64,000 nucleotides of DNA from NCBI GenBank assembly GCA_965214125.1, contig CBDCBA010000009.1, forward strand, positions 30,404 through 94,403. The letters run 5' to 3'. A model generated the notes under the pieces. The model searched no databases. It was not told the origin of the DNA and saw only the letters and a program-made list of their open reading frames with translations. A program made the translations under genes and the position numbers. Numbering within the stretch: position 1 is the first letter of the stretch; each line of letters begins with the position of its first letter. Of the stretch, positions 39,912 to 48,367 are shown one piece after another. The DNA comes from CBDCBA01 sp965214125. GTDB lineage: Bacteria; Planctomycetota; Phycisphaerae; Tepidisphaerales; Tepidisphaeraceae.

Positions 39912-42900
39912 CTAGTTGTCGGGCAGGATCTGGATGCGGCCGTCGCCGCTGCGGGGGTAGAGCGTTTTCTTGTCGATCGCCTGGAACTTGAATTCGTTGC
40001 TGCCGATCTCGTGGTCCCAGACGCTGGTGGTCAGCGTGATCGCGAGCTCGAGCCCGAGGAACTCGACCTTGGGCGTGATGCCCAGCCCGTTGGGGCCAAA
40101 GTCGATGGCGGCCTCCACGCCGATGCCGCTGGAGCCGCCGCCCCGAAGCTCGGCCCCGAGCACCTTCTCGCTGCCGACGCGCCCGCCGATTCCAACCGTG
40201 ATCTTGATCTCGCCCGACGGCTTGATCTCGCCGCTGATCTCGCTCGTTCCGTCGGTAAACCACTTGCCGCGCGGCCCGCCGCTGATGGCGACCTTGCCGC
40301 CGGAAGTGAAGGACATAAAGACATCGGCGCCGTACCGCGCCACAGGATCACTGAATGACGGCGGGATCGCGATGACGAGCGCCGCGCACTTGATAAGGCT
40401 GGCCTCGATTCCGAGCGTCAGGCCGAACAGCGGGTCGAGCGCCACGTCGACGCCCACGTTCCAGGCGGCTTTCCAATCCCCCTCTTCCTTCCAGCCCCAC
40501 GTGCCGCCGATGGTCACGTTCGCGCCGGGCCCCTGCACCTCCATGATCGGCGTTACCGGCAGGTTCCGCGACAGCATGCCGAACAGCTCCTCGATAAAGT
40601 CGTTCAGCTCGTTGTAGAGCGCGCGAAGCTTGCTGATGCCGATCTTGGCCTCGTACTGCTGGGAGGGATACACCTCCACCTTGACCTTGCGCGTCACGTC
40701 GTCGCAGCCGCAGCCGTACACCTGGTGGGTCGTCGGCGACGCATCGGCGCCGGCCCAGAGGTCGTTGTTGGGGTTGCCCGGCACCGCCAGGTCCGTTCCC
40801 GCCGCCTTCCATGCGGCCGATCCCTGGGCCGGCGGGGCACCGCTGCCGTCGACGATCGCGATCAGCTTCGGCCCGCCGCTCGCCTCGTCGACGAGCGTCA
40901 CGGTGCCGCCGACCTTGTCGGTGCCGCCGTACTGCTTCTTGAAGCTCACCGACACAACGCCGAACCAGGTCGCGCTCGTTTCTACCGTGCTGGCGCCGTC
41001 GGCCCCAACGAGTTGAAGCACCCCGCTGTCGGACGCATTGCGCGGCACGCCATTTTCCGTGTCGAAGACGACCAAATCCTTGATGCCGCACGGCTGGTCG
41101 CTGACGTTCTCCGGCGGCGGCACCGGGGGCGGCTCGGGCCCATCGGGAACGCCCGGCGGGGGCGGCGGCGGCAGGTAGGGCAGCACGTCGTTGTGGTCGA
41201 GCGAGCGCGGGCTGTTGCTCCGCCCGCCCCCGCCGCGGCCGCCGGTCTTCTTGCCCGTTTTGCCATCATCGGCGGCGTAGGCGTCGATCGCCTCGAGCGG
41301 CTCGAACTCCGGCACATCCTCCGCCGGGTCCGCCGCCTTGGCCGAAGCGCTCACGACCGCCGGCGCGCCGGGGCCACTGTTGATGCGGACCAGGGTTCCG
41401 GTGATCACCACGCCCGCCGGGCTGATGTTCACCTCGTTGCTGCCGCTCTTGAGGCTGATCACGTTCCCCTCGACCGCGATCATCGGCGCCTTGATCTTCA
41501 CGCCCGCCGACGCCTCGTGGGCGATGTTGATCGCCTTCATCGACGCCGTGCCCGGCCCGCCCTTGGCCTCGATCGCCACCTCGCCGCCCAGCACGTGCAC
41601 GCCGCGCGAGCCCTCGAGCGTCATCTTCGTCGTCAGCGCGCTGAACGACGTGGCCCCCTTGAAGTGCATGTCCTCCGCGTAGAGCGTGAACAGCTCCTTG
41701 ACGTAGTTCTTCGACCCCTTCTGGATCGCGTGCTCGTGCTCCTCGGTGATGATCGCCGTCTGGTTCTTGTCGATCAGGACGAACTCGTTCTCGCCCAGGT
41801 GGAAGTTGTGGTTCTGCTTGACAAGCGTGTTCAAATCGCCGCCGACGTCGCCGCCCTTCTCCCAGCCGACGCGCTGCTCGCGGTTGCCGTAGTTGGTCTC
41901 GTAGTAGCTGCCGCGAACGCGCACATCCATGCGGCGCTGGCCGTGGATGAAGATCTGCTCCTTGCCGTCCTTGTCCTCGAAGCGCAGCTCGTTGAACCCG
42001 TCGCCGCCCGGCGTGGAGTTGGACTTGTAGGTGCTTTTGGTGACCTCGTCGGGCAGCTTGTACGGCGGGTTGTTCGTGCCGTTGTAGACGCCGCCGGTGA
42101 CGATCGGCCGATCCGGGTCGCCCTCGAGGAACTCGACGACCACCTCCTGCCCGATGCGCGGCCACGACGCGAACCCCCAGCCACGGCCGGCGATCGGCTT
42201 GGCGACGCGGATCCAGCCGCTGGAGTTCTCGTCGGCGGTGCCGTAGCGGTCCCAGTGGAACTGCACCTTGACCCGGCCGAACTCGTCGACGTGCAGCTCG
42301 CTGTCGCTGGGCCCGCTGACGATGGCCGTTTGCGGGCCGGGCACGATGGGCTTGGGCGTCACCCGCGCCGGGCGGAACGGCACGTCGGCGCGGATGCAAG
42401 TCACGCGGATGACGAACGGCGGCCCGCCGCCCCCGCCACCGCCGCCGCTCGCAACCTGCGCCGCGTTGTTCGCGATGCGATACGTACTGCCGATGATCAG
42501 GAACTCGCCGCTGTGATCGTCGAGCGGGTGCCCCTCGACCTTGAACGTCGCCCCGGTGAAGAGGCCGTCCGCGTCGCCGGCGCCCTGGAAAACCGCGCGT
42601 TGAACCCGGTTGAGCTCGCCGCGGATTTTCGCCTGCGCGGCGCCGGCGGCGTCCTCGTCGGCGTCGGCTCCCTTGTCGCCGGGGTCGTTGACGAACTCGA
42701 CCGGATAGTCGAAGTGAGCCATCGTCGACACCTCCGACTCCGGGGCGGCGTCGGTGTGCGACAGCGGCTTACGCGGCACGCGGAAGTTGAAGTCGACCAC
42801 TTCCGCCCCGCCGCTGGTCACTTGGCGGCGGCCGTGCCACTCGGCGAGGGTGTCGCCCGAGCCCTCGCCGCCGGCGCGGTCGAATTGGATCGTCTCCTGC

Positions 42901-43520
42901 CCCTCGACCGGTCCGTGCCCGACCGCGCCATCGACGAGGACGATGCGATGCAGCCCGTCCTCGTGCTCGAAGAAGTAGTAAATGCCCTCGTGCTCGAGCA
43001 GGCGGTGGATGAAATCGAGGTCACTTTCGCGGTATTGGCAGCAGTAGCTCCACGTGCGGTACAACTCGGTGAGCTGGTCGTCGATCTCGGAGATGCCGGC
43101 CTGGCCCAGCACGTCCTTGACGATCTCCGGGACGCTCATGTCCTGGAAGATGCGGCAGTCGCTGTTGTGCTTCAGCAACGCGAGCTGCGGGACGATGCGG
43201 GCGTGGTACCGGTTGGTCTGGGTCGGGGCCGAGCCGGGGGCGCCCGAGCCCACGCCCTCCTCGGCCGCGAGCAGCGTCAGCTCGCTGACGACGCCGTTGA
43301 AGTAGCGCGTGGTGCCGTCGGCGCGCTCGTGCCGCACCGTCAGCGGCTGGCCGACCACGTCGTCAAACGGCACCTCGATGCCGGGCGTGGTGAACTCCAG
43401 GTCGAACGTGAACGGCCGGCCGAGGTGCTCCTTGCCGTTGAGCCCGACCACGACGGCCTCGAAGGAGGCCAGCGGATCGCCCGCGGCGAGTTCGCGGCTG
43501 TCTTGGGTGGTCATGGGCAT
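39912..43520 (-). CDS. vgrG: VgrG spike protein with long C-terminal extension (candidate evolved effector)
   Basis: 1202 residues from ATG 43520 (GAGGA 7 bp upstream); normal VgrG has 600-800. Residues 1-370 are the gp27-like base with a cysteine-bearing SYCCQYRESDLDFIHRLLEHEGIYYFFEH. Residues 390-500 are the gp5 OB-fold (VDEFGRVKVQFHWDRYG, SSGWIRVAKPIAGRGWGFASWPRIGQEVVVEFLEGDPDRP split over the fold). The triple-stranded beta-helix follows to about residue 740. A Gly/Pro-rich linker (about 745-815, with seven prolines in a row) leads to a 390-residue tail: a beta-domain, a helix (KLRALYNELNDFIEELF), then long amphipathic strands (GGKVAISGGPRGKWF, GIGVEAAIDFGPNGLGI). The tail is not recognised. 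It forms the puncturing tip of the T6SS. Confidence 0.93.
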   Translation of the reverse strand: MPMTTQDSRELAAGDPLASFEAVVVGLNGKEHLGRPFTFDLEFTTPGIEVPFDDVVGQPLTVRHERADGTTRYFNGVVSELTLLAAEEGVGSGAPGSAPTQTNRYHARIVPQLALLKHNSDCRIFQDMSVPEIVKDVLGQAGISEIDDQLTELYRTWSYCCQYRESDLDFIHRLLEHEGIYYFFEHEDGLHRIVLVDGAVGHGPVEGQETIQFDRAGGEGSGDTLAEWHGRRQVTSGGAEVVDFNFRVPRKPLSHTDAAPESEVSTMAHFDYPVEFVNDPGDKGADADEDAAGAAQAKIRGELNRVQRAVFQGAGDADGLFTGATFKVEGHPLDDHSGEFLIIGSTYRIANNAAQVASGGGGGGGGPPFVIRVTCIRADVPFRPARVTPKPIVPGPQTAIVSGPSDSELHVDEFGRVKVQFHWDRYGTADENSSGWIRVAKPIAGRGWGFASWPRIGQEVVVEFLEGDPDRPIVTGGVYNGTNNPPYKLPDEVTKSTYKSNSTPGGDGFNELRFEDKDGKEQIFIHGQRRMDVRVRGSYYETNYGNREQRVGWEKGGDVGGDLNTLVKQNHNFHLGENEFVLIDKNQTAIITEEHEHAIQKGSKNYVKELFTLYAEDMHFKGATSFSALTTKMTLEGSRGVHVLGGEVAIEAKGGPGTASMKAINIAHEASAGVKIKAPMIAVEGNVISLKSGSNEVNISPAGVVITGTLVRINSGPGAPAVVSASAKAADPAEDVPEFEPLEAIDAYAADDGKTGKKTGGRGGGGRSNSPRSLDHNDVLPYLPPPPPPGVPDGPEPPPVPPPENVSDQPCGIKDLVVFDTENGVPRNASDSGVLQLVGADGASTVETSATWFGVVSVSFKKQYGGTDKVGGTVTLVDEASGGPKLIAIVDGSGAPPAQGSAAWKAAGTDLAVPGNPNNDLWAGADASPTTHQVYGCGCDDVTRKVKVEVYPSQQYEAKIGISKLRALYNELNDFIEELFGMLSRNLPVTPIMEVQGPGANVTIGGTWGWKEEGDWKAAWNVGVDVALDPLFGLTLGIEASLIKCAALVIAIPPSFSDPVARYGADVFMSFTSGGKVAISGGPRGKWFTDGTSEISGEIKPSGEIKITVGIGGRVGSEKVLGAELRGGGSSGIGVEAAIDFGPNGLGITPKVEFLGLELAITLTTSVWDHEIGSNEFKFQAIDKKTLYPRSGDGRIQILPDN

Positions 43521-43592
43521 GGGTGAGTCCTCGCCGGCTGCGATTTTCTTTATGATCGAAGTTGCACAATAACGACAGCGGCGTGTCGGGAA

Positions 43593-44393
43593 CTAAAAGG
43601 GGTTGAACGTCGCCGTCACCTCGTCGCGGACGCGGTTGCAGTAGGCAGTCTCCTCACGCCGAATCCGGGCAAGCAGAGAGGTGTCTTGCGCGGTGGCCGG
43701 GAACGCCGCGGGATCGGTCACGGTGCAGAAGCCGTGGTGGTTCAACCGCAACGACGCGCTCGCCCCGCCGCTCTCGCTGAGGTAGACGTTGGTGACGACG
43801 ATGGCGAAGAACTCCTCGAGCGTGTCGTAGCCGGTCATGCCGCTCGCATCGCACAGGGCGCGCCCGACGTTCTGCCGGTAGCTGTGGCACAGCTCGTGGA
43901 AGAGAACCTCGTCCGCCCGCCAACCCGCCCCGCCCGGTTCGGCGCAGCTTGCCGCCGAGGCCGGGGCACTGGCAAACGTGCTGGGCGTGAAGCTGACAGT
44001 GCTGTTGCTCCCCTCGCCCGTGCCGACGAGCTCATCGTCGAACATGTCGGTGCCGAGACGATCGTCCACGTGCTGCCATCGGCCGCGCCGGGCACGCCCG
44101 ACGGTTGCCCCGCCACACGACAACGAGGTGCGGCCCGACGGGGTGGCATCGGCCCAGTCGCTCGCGCCGGCGAAGGCGTTGTACTCGTCGGTCCCGAGCG
44201 GCTGGATCGTCACACGCTGGCCACTGTCCTTGATCGCGTCGAACAGGATCACGCCGCTCCGCGTGCGCAGGATCTGGTCGTTGATGATCCCGATGATCGC
44301 CACGCTGTACAGCAGCGCCTCGGCCCCGTCGTCCCACACGCTCAGGCGCCCGCGGACGTAAATGCAGTCTCGATAGTCGTAGAGGCTGGGCAT
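43593..44393 (-). CDS. M91-like zinc metalloprotease, candidate T6SS effector
   Basis: 266 residues from ATG 44393, between clpV and vgrG. The zinc-protease motif HELCH (His166, Glu167, His170) lies in DEVLFHELCHSYRQ, followed by YDTLEEFFAIVVTNVYLSE, where a glutamate can be the third ligand. This arrangement and the size resemble peptidase family M91 (NleD-type), which includes bacterial effectors cleaving host or target proteins. The N-terminal part is beta-rich (YVRGRLSVWDDGAEALLYSVAI). There is no signal peptide, as expected for a protein loaded on the T6SS. No immunity gene is obvious next to it. Effector status is inferred from motif and position. Confidence 0.7.
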   Translation of the reverse strand: MPSLYDYRDCIYVRGRLSVWDDGAEALLYSVAIIGIINDQILRTRSGVILFDAIKDSGQRVTIQPLGTDEYNAFAGASDWADATPSGRTSLSCGGATVGRARRGRWQHVDDRLGTDMFDDELVGTGEGSNSTVSFTPSTFASAPASAASCAEPGGAGWRADEVLFHELCHSYRQNVGRALCDASGMTGYDTLEEFFAIVVTNVYLSESGGASASLRLNHHGFCTVTDPAAFPATAQDTSLLARIRREETAYCNRVRDEVTATFNPF

Positions 44394-44424
44394 AACGGGC
44401 AGGGATGGGACGGCAAACCGCGGG

Positions 44425-47158
44425 TCACTCGAAGTCGTACGTGAAGGCCTTGTCGTCGCCGATGCCAACCTTCACCCGCTCCACGCGGCCGCCGACGAGC
44501 ATCCGGTTCAGCAGTTCGCCGCTGACTTCGGGAAGGAGCGTGTGTGTCAGGATCGCGTCGACCGCACGGGCGCCACTTTCGGTCTCGGTGCACCGGGCGG
44601 CCACCTGTTCGACCACATCATCGCCGTACTCCAGCGGGATGCCATGGCCCCGTTCAAGGCGGTCGGCGATCTTCTTCAATTGCAGCCGGATGATCGCCCG
44701 CAGGGCGTCGTCGGCAATTGGGTAGTACGGCACCGTCACCATCCGGCCGAGCAGCGCAGCCGGGAACGTTTTGAGCAACTCCGGTCGTATCGCCTTCGCC
44801 AGATCCTCGACGTCCGGCGCGAGGTCCGGGTCGGCGCACATGTTCTCGATCAGCCCGCTGCCGACGTTGCTGGTCAGCAGAATCAGCGTGTTCTTGAAGT
44901 CGATCTTGCGCCCCTCGCCGTCCTCCATCTGCCCCTTGTCAAAGACCTGGAAGAAGAGCTCGTGGACGTCCGGGTGGGCCTTCTCCACCTCGTCGAGCAG
45001 CACCACGCTGTACGGCTTGCGGCGGACGGCCTCGGTGAGAATGCCCCCCTCGCCGTAGCCGACGTAGCCGGGCGGGGAGCCCTTGAGCGTCGAGACGGTG
45101 TGCGCCTCCTGGAACTCGCTCATGTTGATCGTGACCAAGTTCTGCTCGCCGCCGTAAAGCGCTTCGGCGAGGCTCAGAGCGGTTTCGGTCTTGCCCACGC
45201 CGCTCGGGCCGACGAGCAGGAAGACGCCGACCGGCCGACCTGGGTTGTCGAGACCGGCCTTGTTCGTGCGGACGCGCCGTGCGATTGCGTCGAGCGCGTG
45301 GCGTTGGCCGATCACGCGATCCTCGATCCGGTCGGCCAGCTTCAGGACGCCGGCGATCTCGTCCTTGACCATCCGGCCGACGGGGATGCCCGTCCAGTCG
45401 GCGACGACCGACGCGACCGACGATGCGTCGACCGCCGGCAGGATCAGCGGCCGCTCGCCCTGTAACTCGTGCAGCTTGTCTTGGAGATCCTTCAACTTGT
45501 CGAGCGTTTGTTTACGCTCATCCTCGCTCATTTGTTTATGATCGTTTTCGCCCGTTTCCTGCGCTTCGCCAGAGTCGGGCAAGGCGCCGGGATTGCGGAG
45601 TTTGGCGCGGAGGTCGAGGATCTGGTCGACGAGTTCCTTCTCCGCCTTCCAGTCCTGTTCGAGCTGGCCAAGTCGCTCCTGCTCGTCGGCGACCTCTTTC
45701 TCAATCGTCTCGGCGCGGTCGGCGCGGTCGATGCCGACGCCGGTTTCCTTGGCCACGATTTTACGCTCGATTTCGAGCATTTCGATGCGGCGGCGGCTGT
45801 CCTCGACCTCTGCCGGCGTCGCGTGCTGGCCGACGGCCACGCGGGCGCAGGCGGTGTCGAGCAGGCTGACGCTCTTGTCGGGCAACTGCCGCGCCGGGAT
45901 GTAGCGGTGGCTGAGGATCACACTCGCCTCGATCCCCTCGTCGAGCACCTGCACGCGGTGGTGCGCCTCGAGCGCCCCGGCGATGCCGCGCATCATCAGG
46001 ATGCCGCGGTGCTCGTCGGGCTGGTCGATCATCACCGTCTGGAACCGCCGCGTGAGGGCGGGGTCTTTCTCGATGTGCTTCTTGTACTCGGCCCAGGTGG
46101 GTGGCGGCGACGGTGCGGAGCTTGCCACGCGCCAGCGCCGGCTTGAGCAGGTTGGCCGCGTCGCCCGTGCCCGCCTGCCCGCCGGCGCCGACAAGCGTGT
46201 GGGCCTCGTCGATGAAGAGGATGATCGGCGTCTCGCTCTGCTGGACCTCGTCGATCACGTCGCGCAGGCGTTGCTCGAATTCCCCCTTCATGCTCGCCCC
46301 CGCTTGCAGCAGGCCGATGTCGAGTGACAGCAACCGCACGCCCTGCAGCGGCGGCGGGACGTCGCCGCTGGCGATGCGCAGCGCGAACCCTTCGACCACC
46401 GCCGTCTTGCCGACGCCGGCCTCGCCGACGAGGATCGGGTTGTTCTGCCGGCGGCGCATCAGGATGTCGATGATCTGGCGGACCTCCTCGTCTCGCCCGA
46501 CAACCGGGTCCATCTCGCCAGTTTTCGCCTGCTCGGTCAGGTCAACCGTGAAACGCTGCAACGCCTCCTGCTTGCCCATTGCCGCCGGGGCGACGGCGCC
46601 GCTGGCCTCGCCGGGGACGGCGCCGTCGGCCATGGTCGCGCTGCCGGCGGCGCTCGCCTCGTCGCTGTCGCCCAGGTGCTTGTTGTAATTTGCCTCGAGC
46701 TCGTCTCGCTTGATCTTCTTGAACTCCTCGCTGACGGCGAAGAGCTGCGGGCGCAGGTGACTCGTCATCAGCATCCCGAGGATCACGTCGCCGCTGCGCA
46801 GTTTGGTCCGGCTGTGGCGTAGCGAGGCGTAGAGCCAGCCGCGCTCGATGGCGTCCTCGAGCGTCATCGACAGCTCCGCCGTCGAGCCGCCGCGCGGGAA
46901 CTTGTCGAGGGCGGCGGTGATGTCGCGAGAGAGGTTGGAGACGTCGAGGTCGAACGCGCGGATGAGCGCGTGCAGGTCGTTCTGCGCCGGCGCGCTGCCG
47001 GTGCCGCCGCCGTCCTGCTTGGCGAGGCCCTCGACCCAATGGGCGAGCTCGAGGTAGGGGTTGCCGCGCATCTTGCAGGTGCGGGCGGCGGCCTCCATCG
47101 CCTTGTAGGCGACGGTGTTGAGCTTGCCGAAAAGCGTTGCGCGGTCGTTGTCAGCCAT
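44425..47158 (-). CDS. tssH: TssH (ClpV) AAA+ ATPase, interrupted by a single-base frameshift
   Basis: Begins at ATG 47158 and ends at 44425, but in two frames. The first part (to about 46100) carries the Clp N-domain, ILVGEAGVGKTAVVEG (Walker A1) and ILFIDEAHTLVGAGG, ending in LLKPALARGKLRTVAAT. The second continues with TWAEYKKHIEKDPALTRRFQ, the ClpV middle-domain coiled coil, GPSGVGKTETALSLAEALYGG (split Walker A2) and the C-domain ending AFTYDFE. The junction reads ACCCACCTGG where ACCACCTGG is expected: one extra C (GGG at 46099-46101 on the plus strand). Corrected, the protein would be about 910 residues, normal for ClpV. ClpV disassembles contracted TssB/TssC sheaths. As written, the gene makes two truncated products. 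Confidence 0.9.
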
Positions 47159-47194
47159 GGCGAAATCGTTGGGAACAAAGGGAACTTGAGGCGG

Positions 47195-48367
47195 TCAGGC
47201 CGCGGCGGAATCGGTTGGGCGAAGGACGAGGTCGCCGCGGTTGCGGCGCCGCGGGGCCGCGGCGGTCGGCAGCCACGCGCTGTGGCCCAGGCGCAGCGAG
47301 CGCGCCCCGAGCTTGGCGCGCGGCACATCGTCGCGGCGGAGGATCAGTCGGGCGTCGTAGCCCATGCCCGGCTCGACGTACTCGGCCACGAGTGCGAACA
47401 GTCGCTGCGCCGTGGACGCCGGGCGGAGCCTGGCCGTCGCGGGGTCGGCAGTCGGCAGCAGGCGTTGGTAGTGCCGCCAGTCCATCGGACCCAGGCGCAG
47501 GCGAAAGCGTTGGCGCGGGTCGAACACGCGCCGGCCCAGCAACGCGCCGCGGCCGAGGCGGGTGGGCGCCGCCCCGCCGCCGACGGCCGCGCCCAGCCGA
47601 GCCCGGCGCTTGTGCGGCGGCGTGACGAGGCGCGAGCGTTCGGCCGGCAGCACGACCAACCAGCGGCCGGTGAACTCGTCGATGCGCACGCGCGTTGAGA
47701 GCGTGCCGCCGAGCAGCGCCGCCAGGCCGGGCGCGGATCGATTGGTCGCGGCGAGTCGTCCGGCGAAACGCAGCGCCCCGTCCGGCAGCGCCGCCAGGCG
47801 GTCGCCCCCGCCGAAGGAAGCGGCGACTTTTTCGGCGAACGCAGTCGATCGCCCCATCGCGCGGTCGAGTTCCACCGGCGGCCTGCCGATCATCCACGCG
47901 CGGTACAGCGAGGTCGCCAGGCGGTGGTGAAAGACGTCGAGAAAGGCCTTGGCGGTCGGATCGCGCGGGCGTTGCTCCTCGGGGCTGGGTCGCTCGCGGC
48001 GGCGGACGTACTCGCTGAACGCCAGCGGCATCGGCCCCTGTGCCCCGAGCACGCCGAAGAAGTTGAGATCGAGCCGCCCAGCGATCGACGCCTGCGGGAC
48101 GAAGCGGTCGATCTGACTTGCCGCAAATCCGAGGTGCGTCGCCTGGCCGATGCGGATTGCCTCCTCTGCCGGCCGACGCCCGGTTCCCAGCGGCGGCAGG
48201 TGCGGGTGGGCGGCGTCGATCTGGCGCAGCGTTGCGAAGAAGCCGGCCGACCATGGCGCCTTCGCCAGCCGCGCGAAGATGGGCGCAGCCGTCACGGGCG
48301 CAGTGTCGGCGGCGTCGGCGGGCGCGTCAGGAAGTTGGGCGGGCGCTTCGTCCAAGGGAGTTCTCAC
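47195..48367 (-). CDS. tssG: T6SS baseplate subunit TssG
   Basis: 390 residues from GTG 48367, whose GTGA overlaps the tssF stop codon by 4 bp, a sign of translational coupling. Family segments: FFATLRQIDAAHPHLPPLG, the AIRIGQATHLGFAASQIDRF strand pair, LNFFGVLGAQGPMPLAFSEYV, AFLDVFHHRLATSLYRAW, and the C-terminal RFRLRLGPMDWRHYQRLLP. TssG forms the TssF2G core of the baseplate wedge, in the cytoplasm, that docks on TssK and the spike. It is slightly longer than typical (about 330-350), mainly by an Ala/Pro-rich N-terminus (DEAPAQLPDAPADAAD). clpV starts 36 bp downstream. Confidence 0.9.
   Translation of the reverse strand: MRTPLDEAPAQLPDAPADAADTAPVTAAPIFARLAKAPWSAGFFATLRQIDAAHPHLPPLGTGRRPAEEAIRIGQATHLGFAASQIDRFVPQASIAGRLDLNFFGVLGAQGPMPLAFSEYVRRRERPSPEEQRPRDPTAKAFLDVFHHRLATSLYRAWMIGRPPVELDRAMGRSTAFAEKVAASFGGGDRLAALPDGALRFAGRLAATNRSAPGLAALLGGTLSTRVRIDEFTGRWLVVLPAERSRLVTPPHKRRARLGAAVGGGAAPTRLGRGALLGRRVFDPRQRFRLRLGPMDWRHYQRLLPTADPATARLRPASTAQRLFALVAEYVEPGMGYDARLILRRDDVPRAKLGARSLRLGHSAWLPTAAAPRRRNRGDLVLRPTDSAAA

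Noticed and set aside
40725..43526. Open frame of 933 codons antisense to vgrG
   Set aside because: Composition-driven shadow: no recognisable domain, while the minus strand encodes an intact VgrG.
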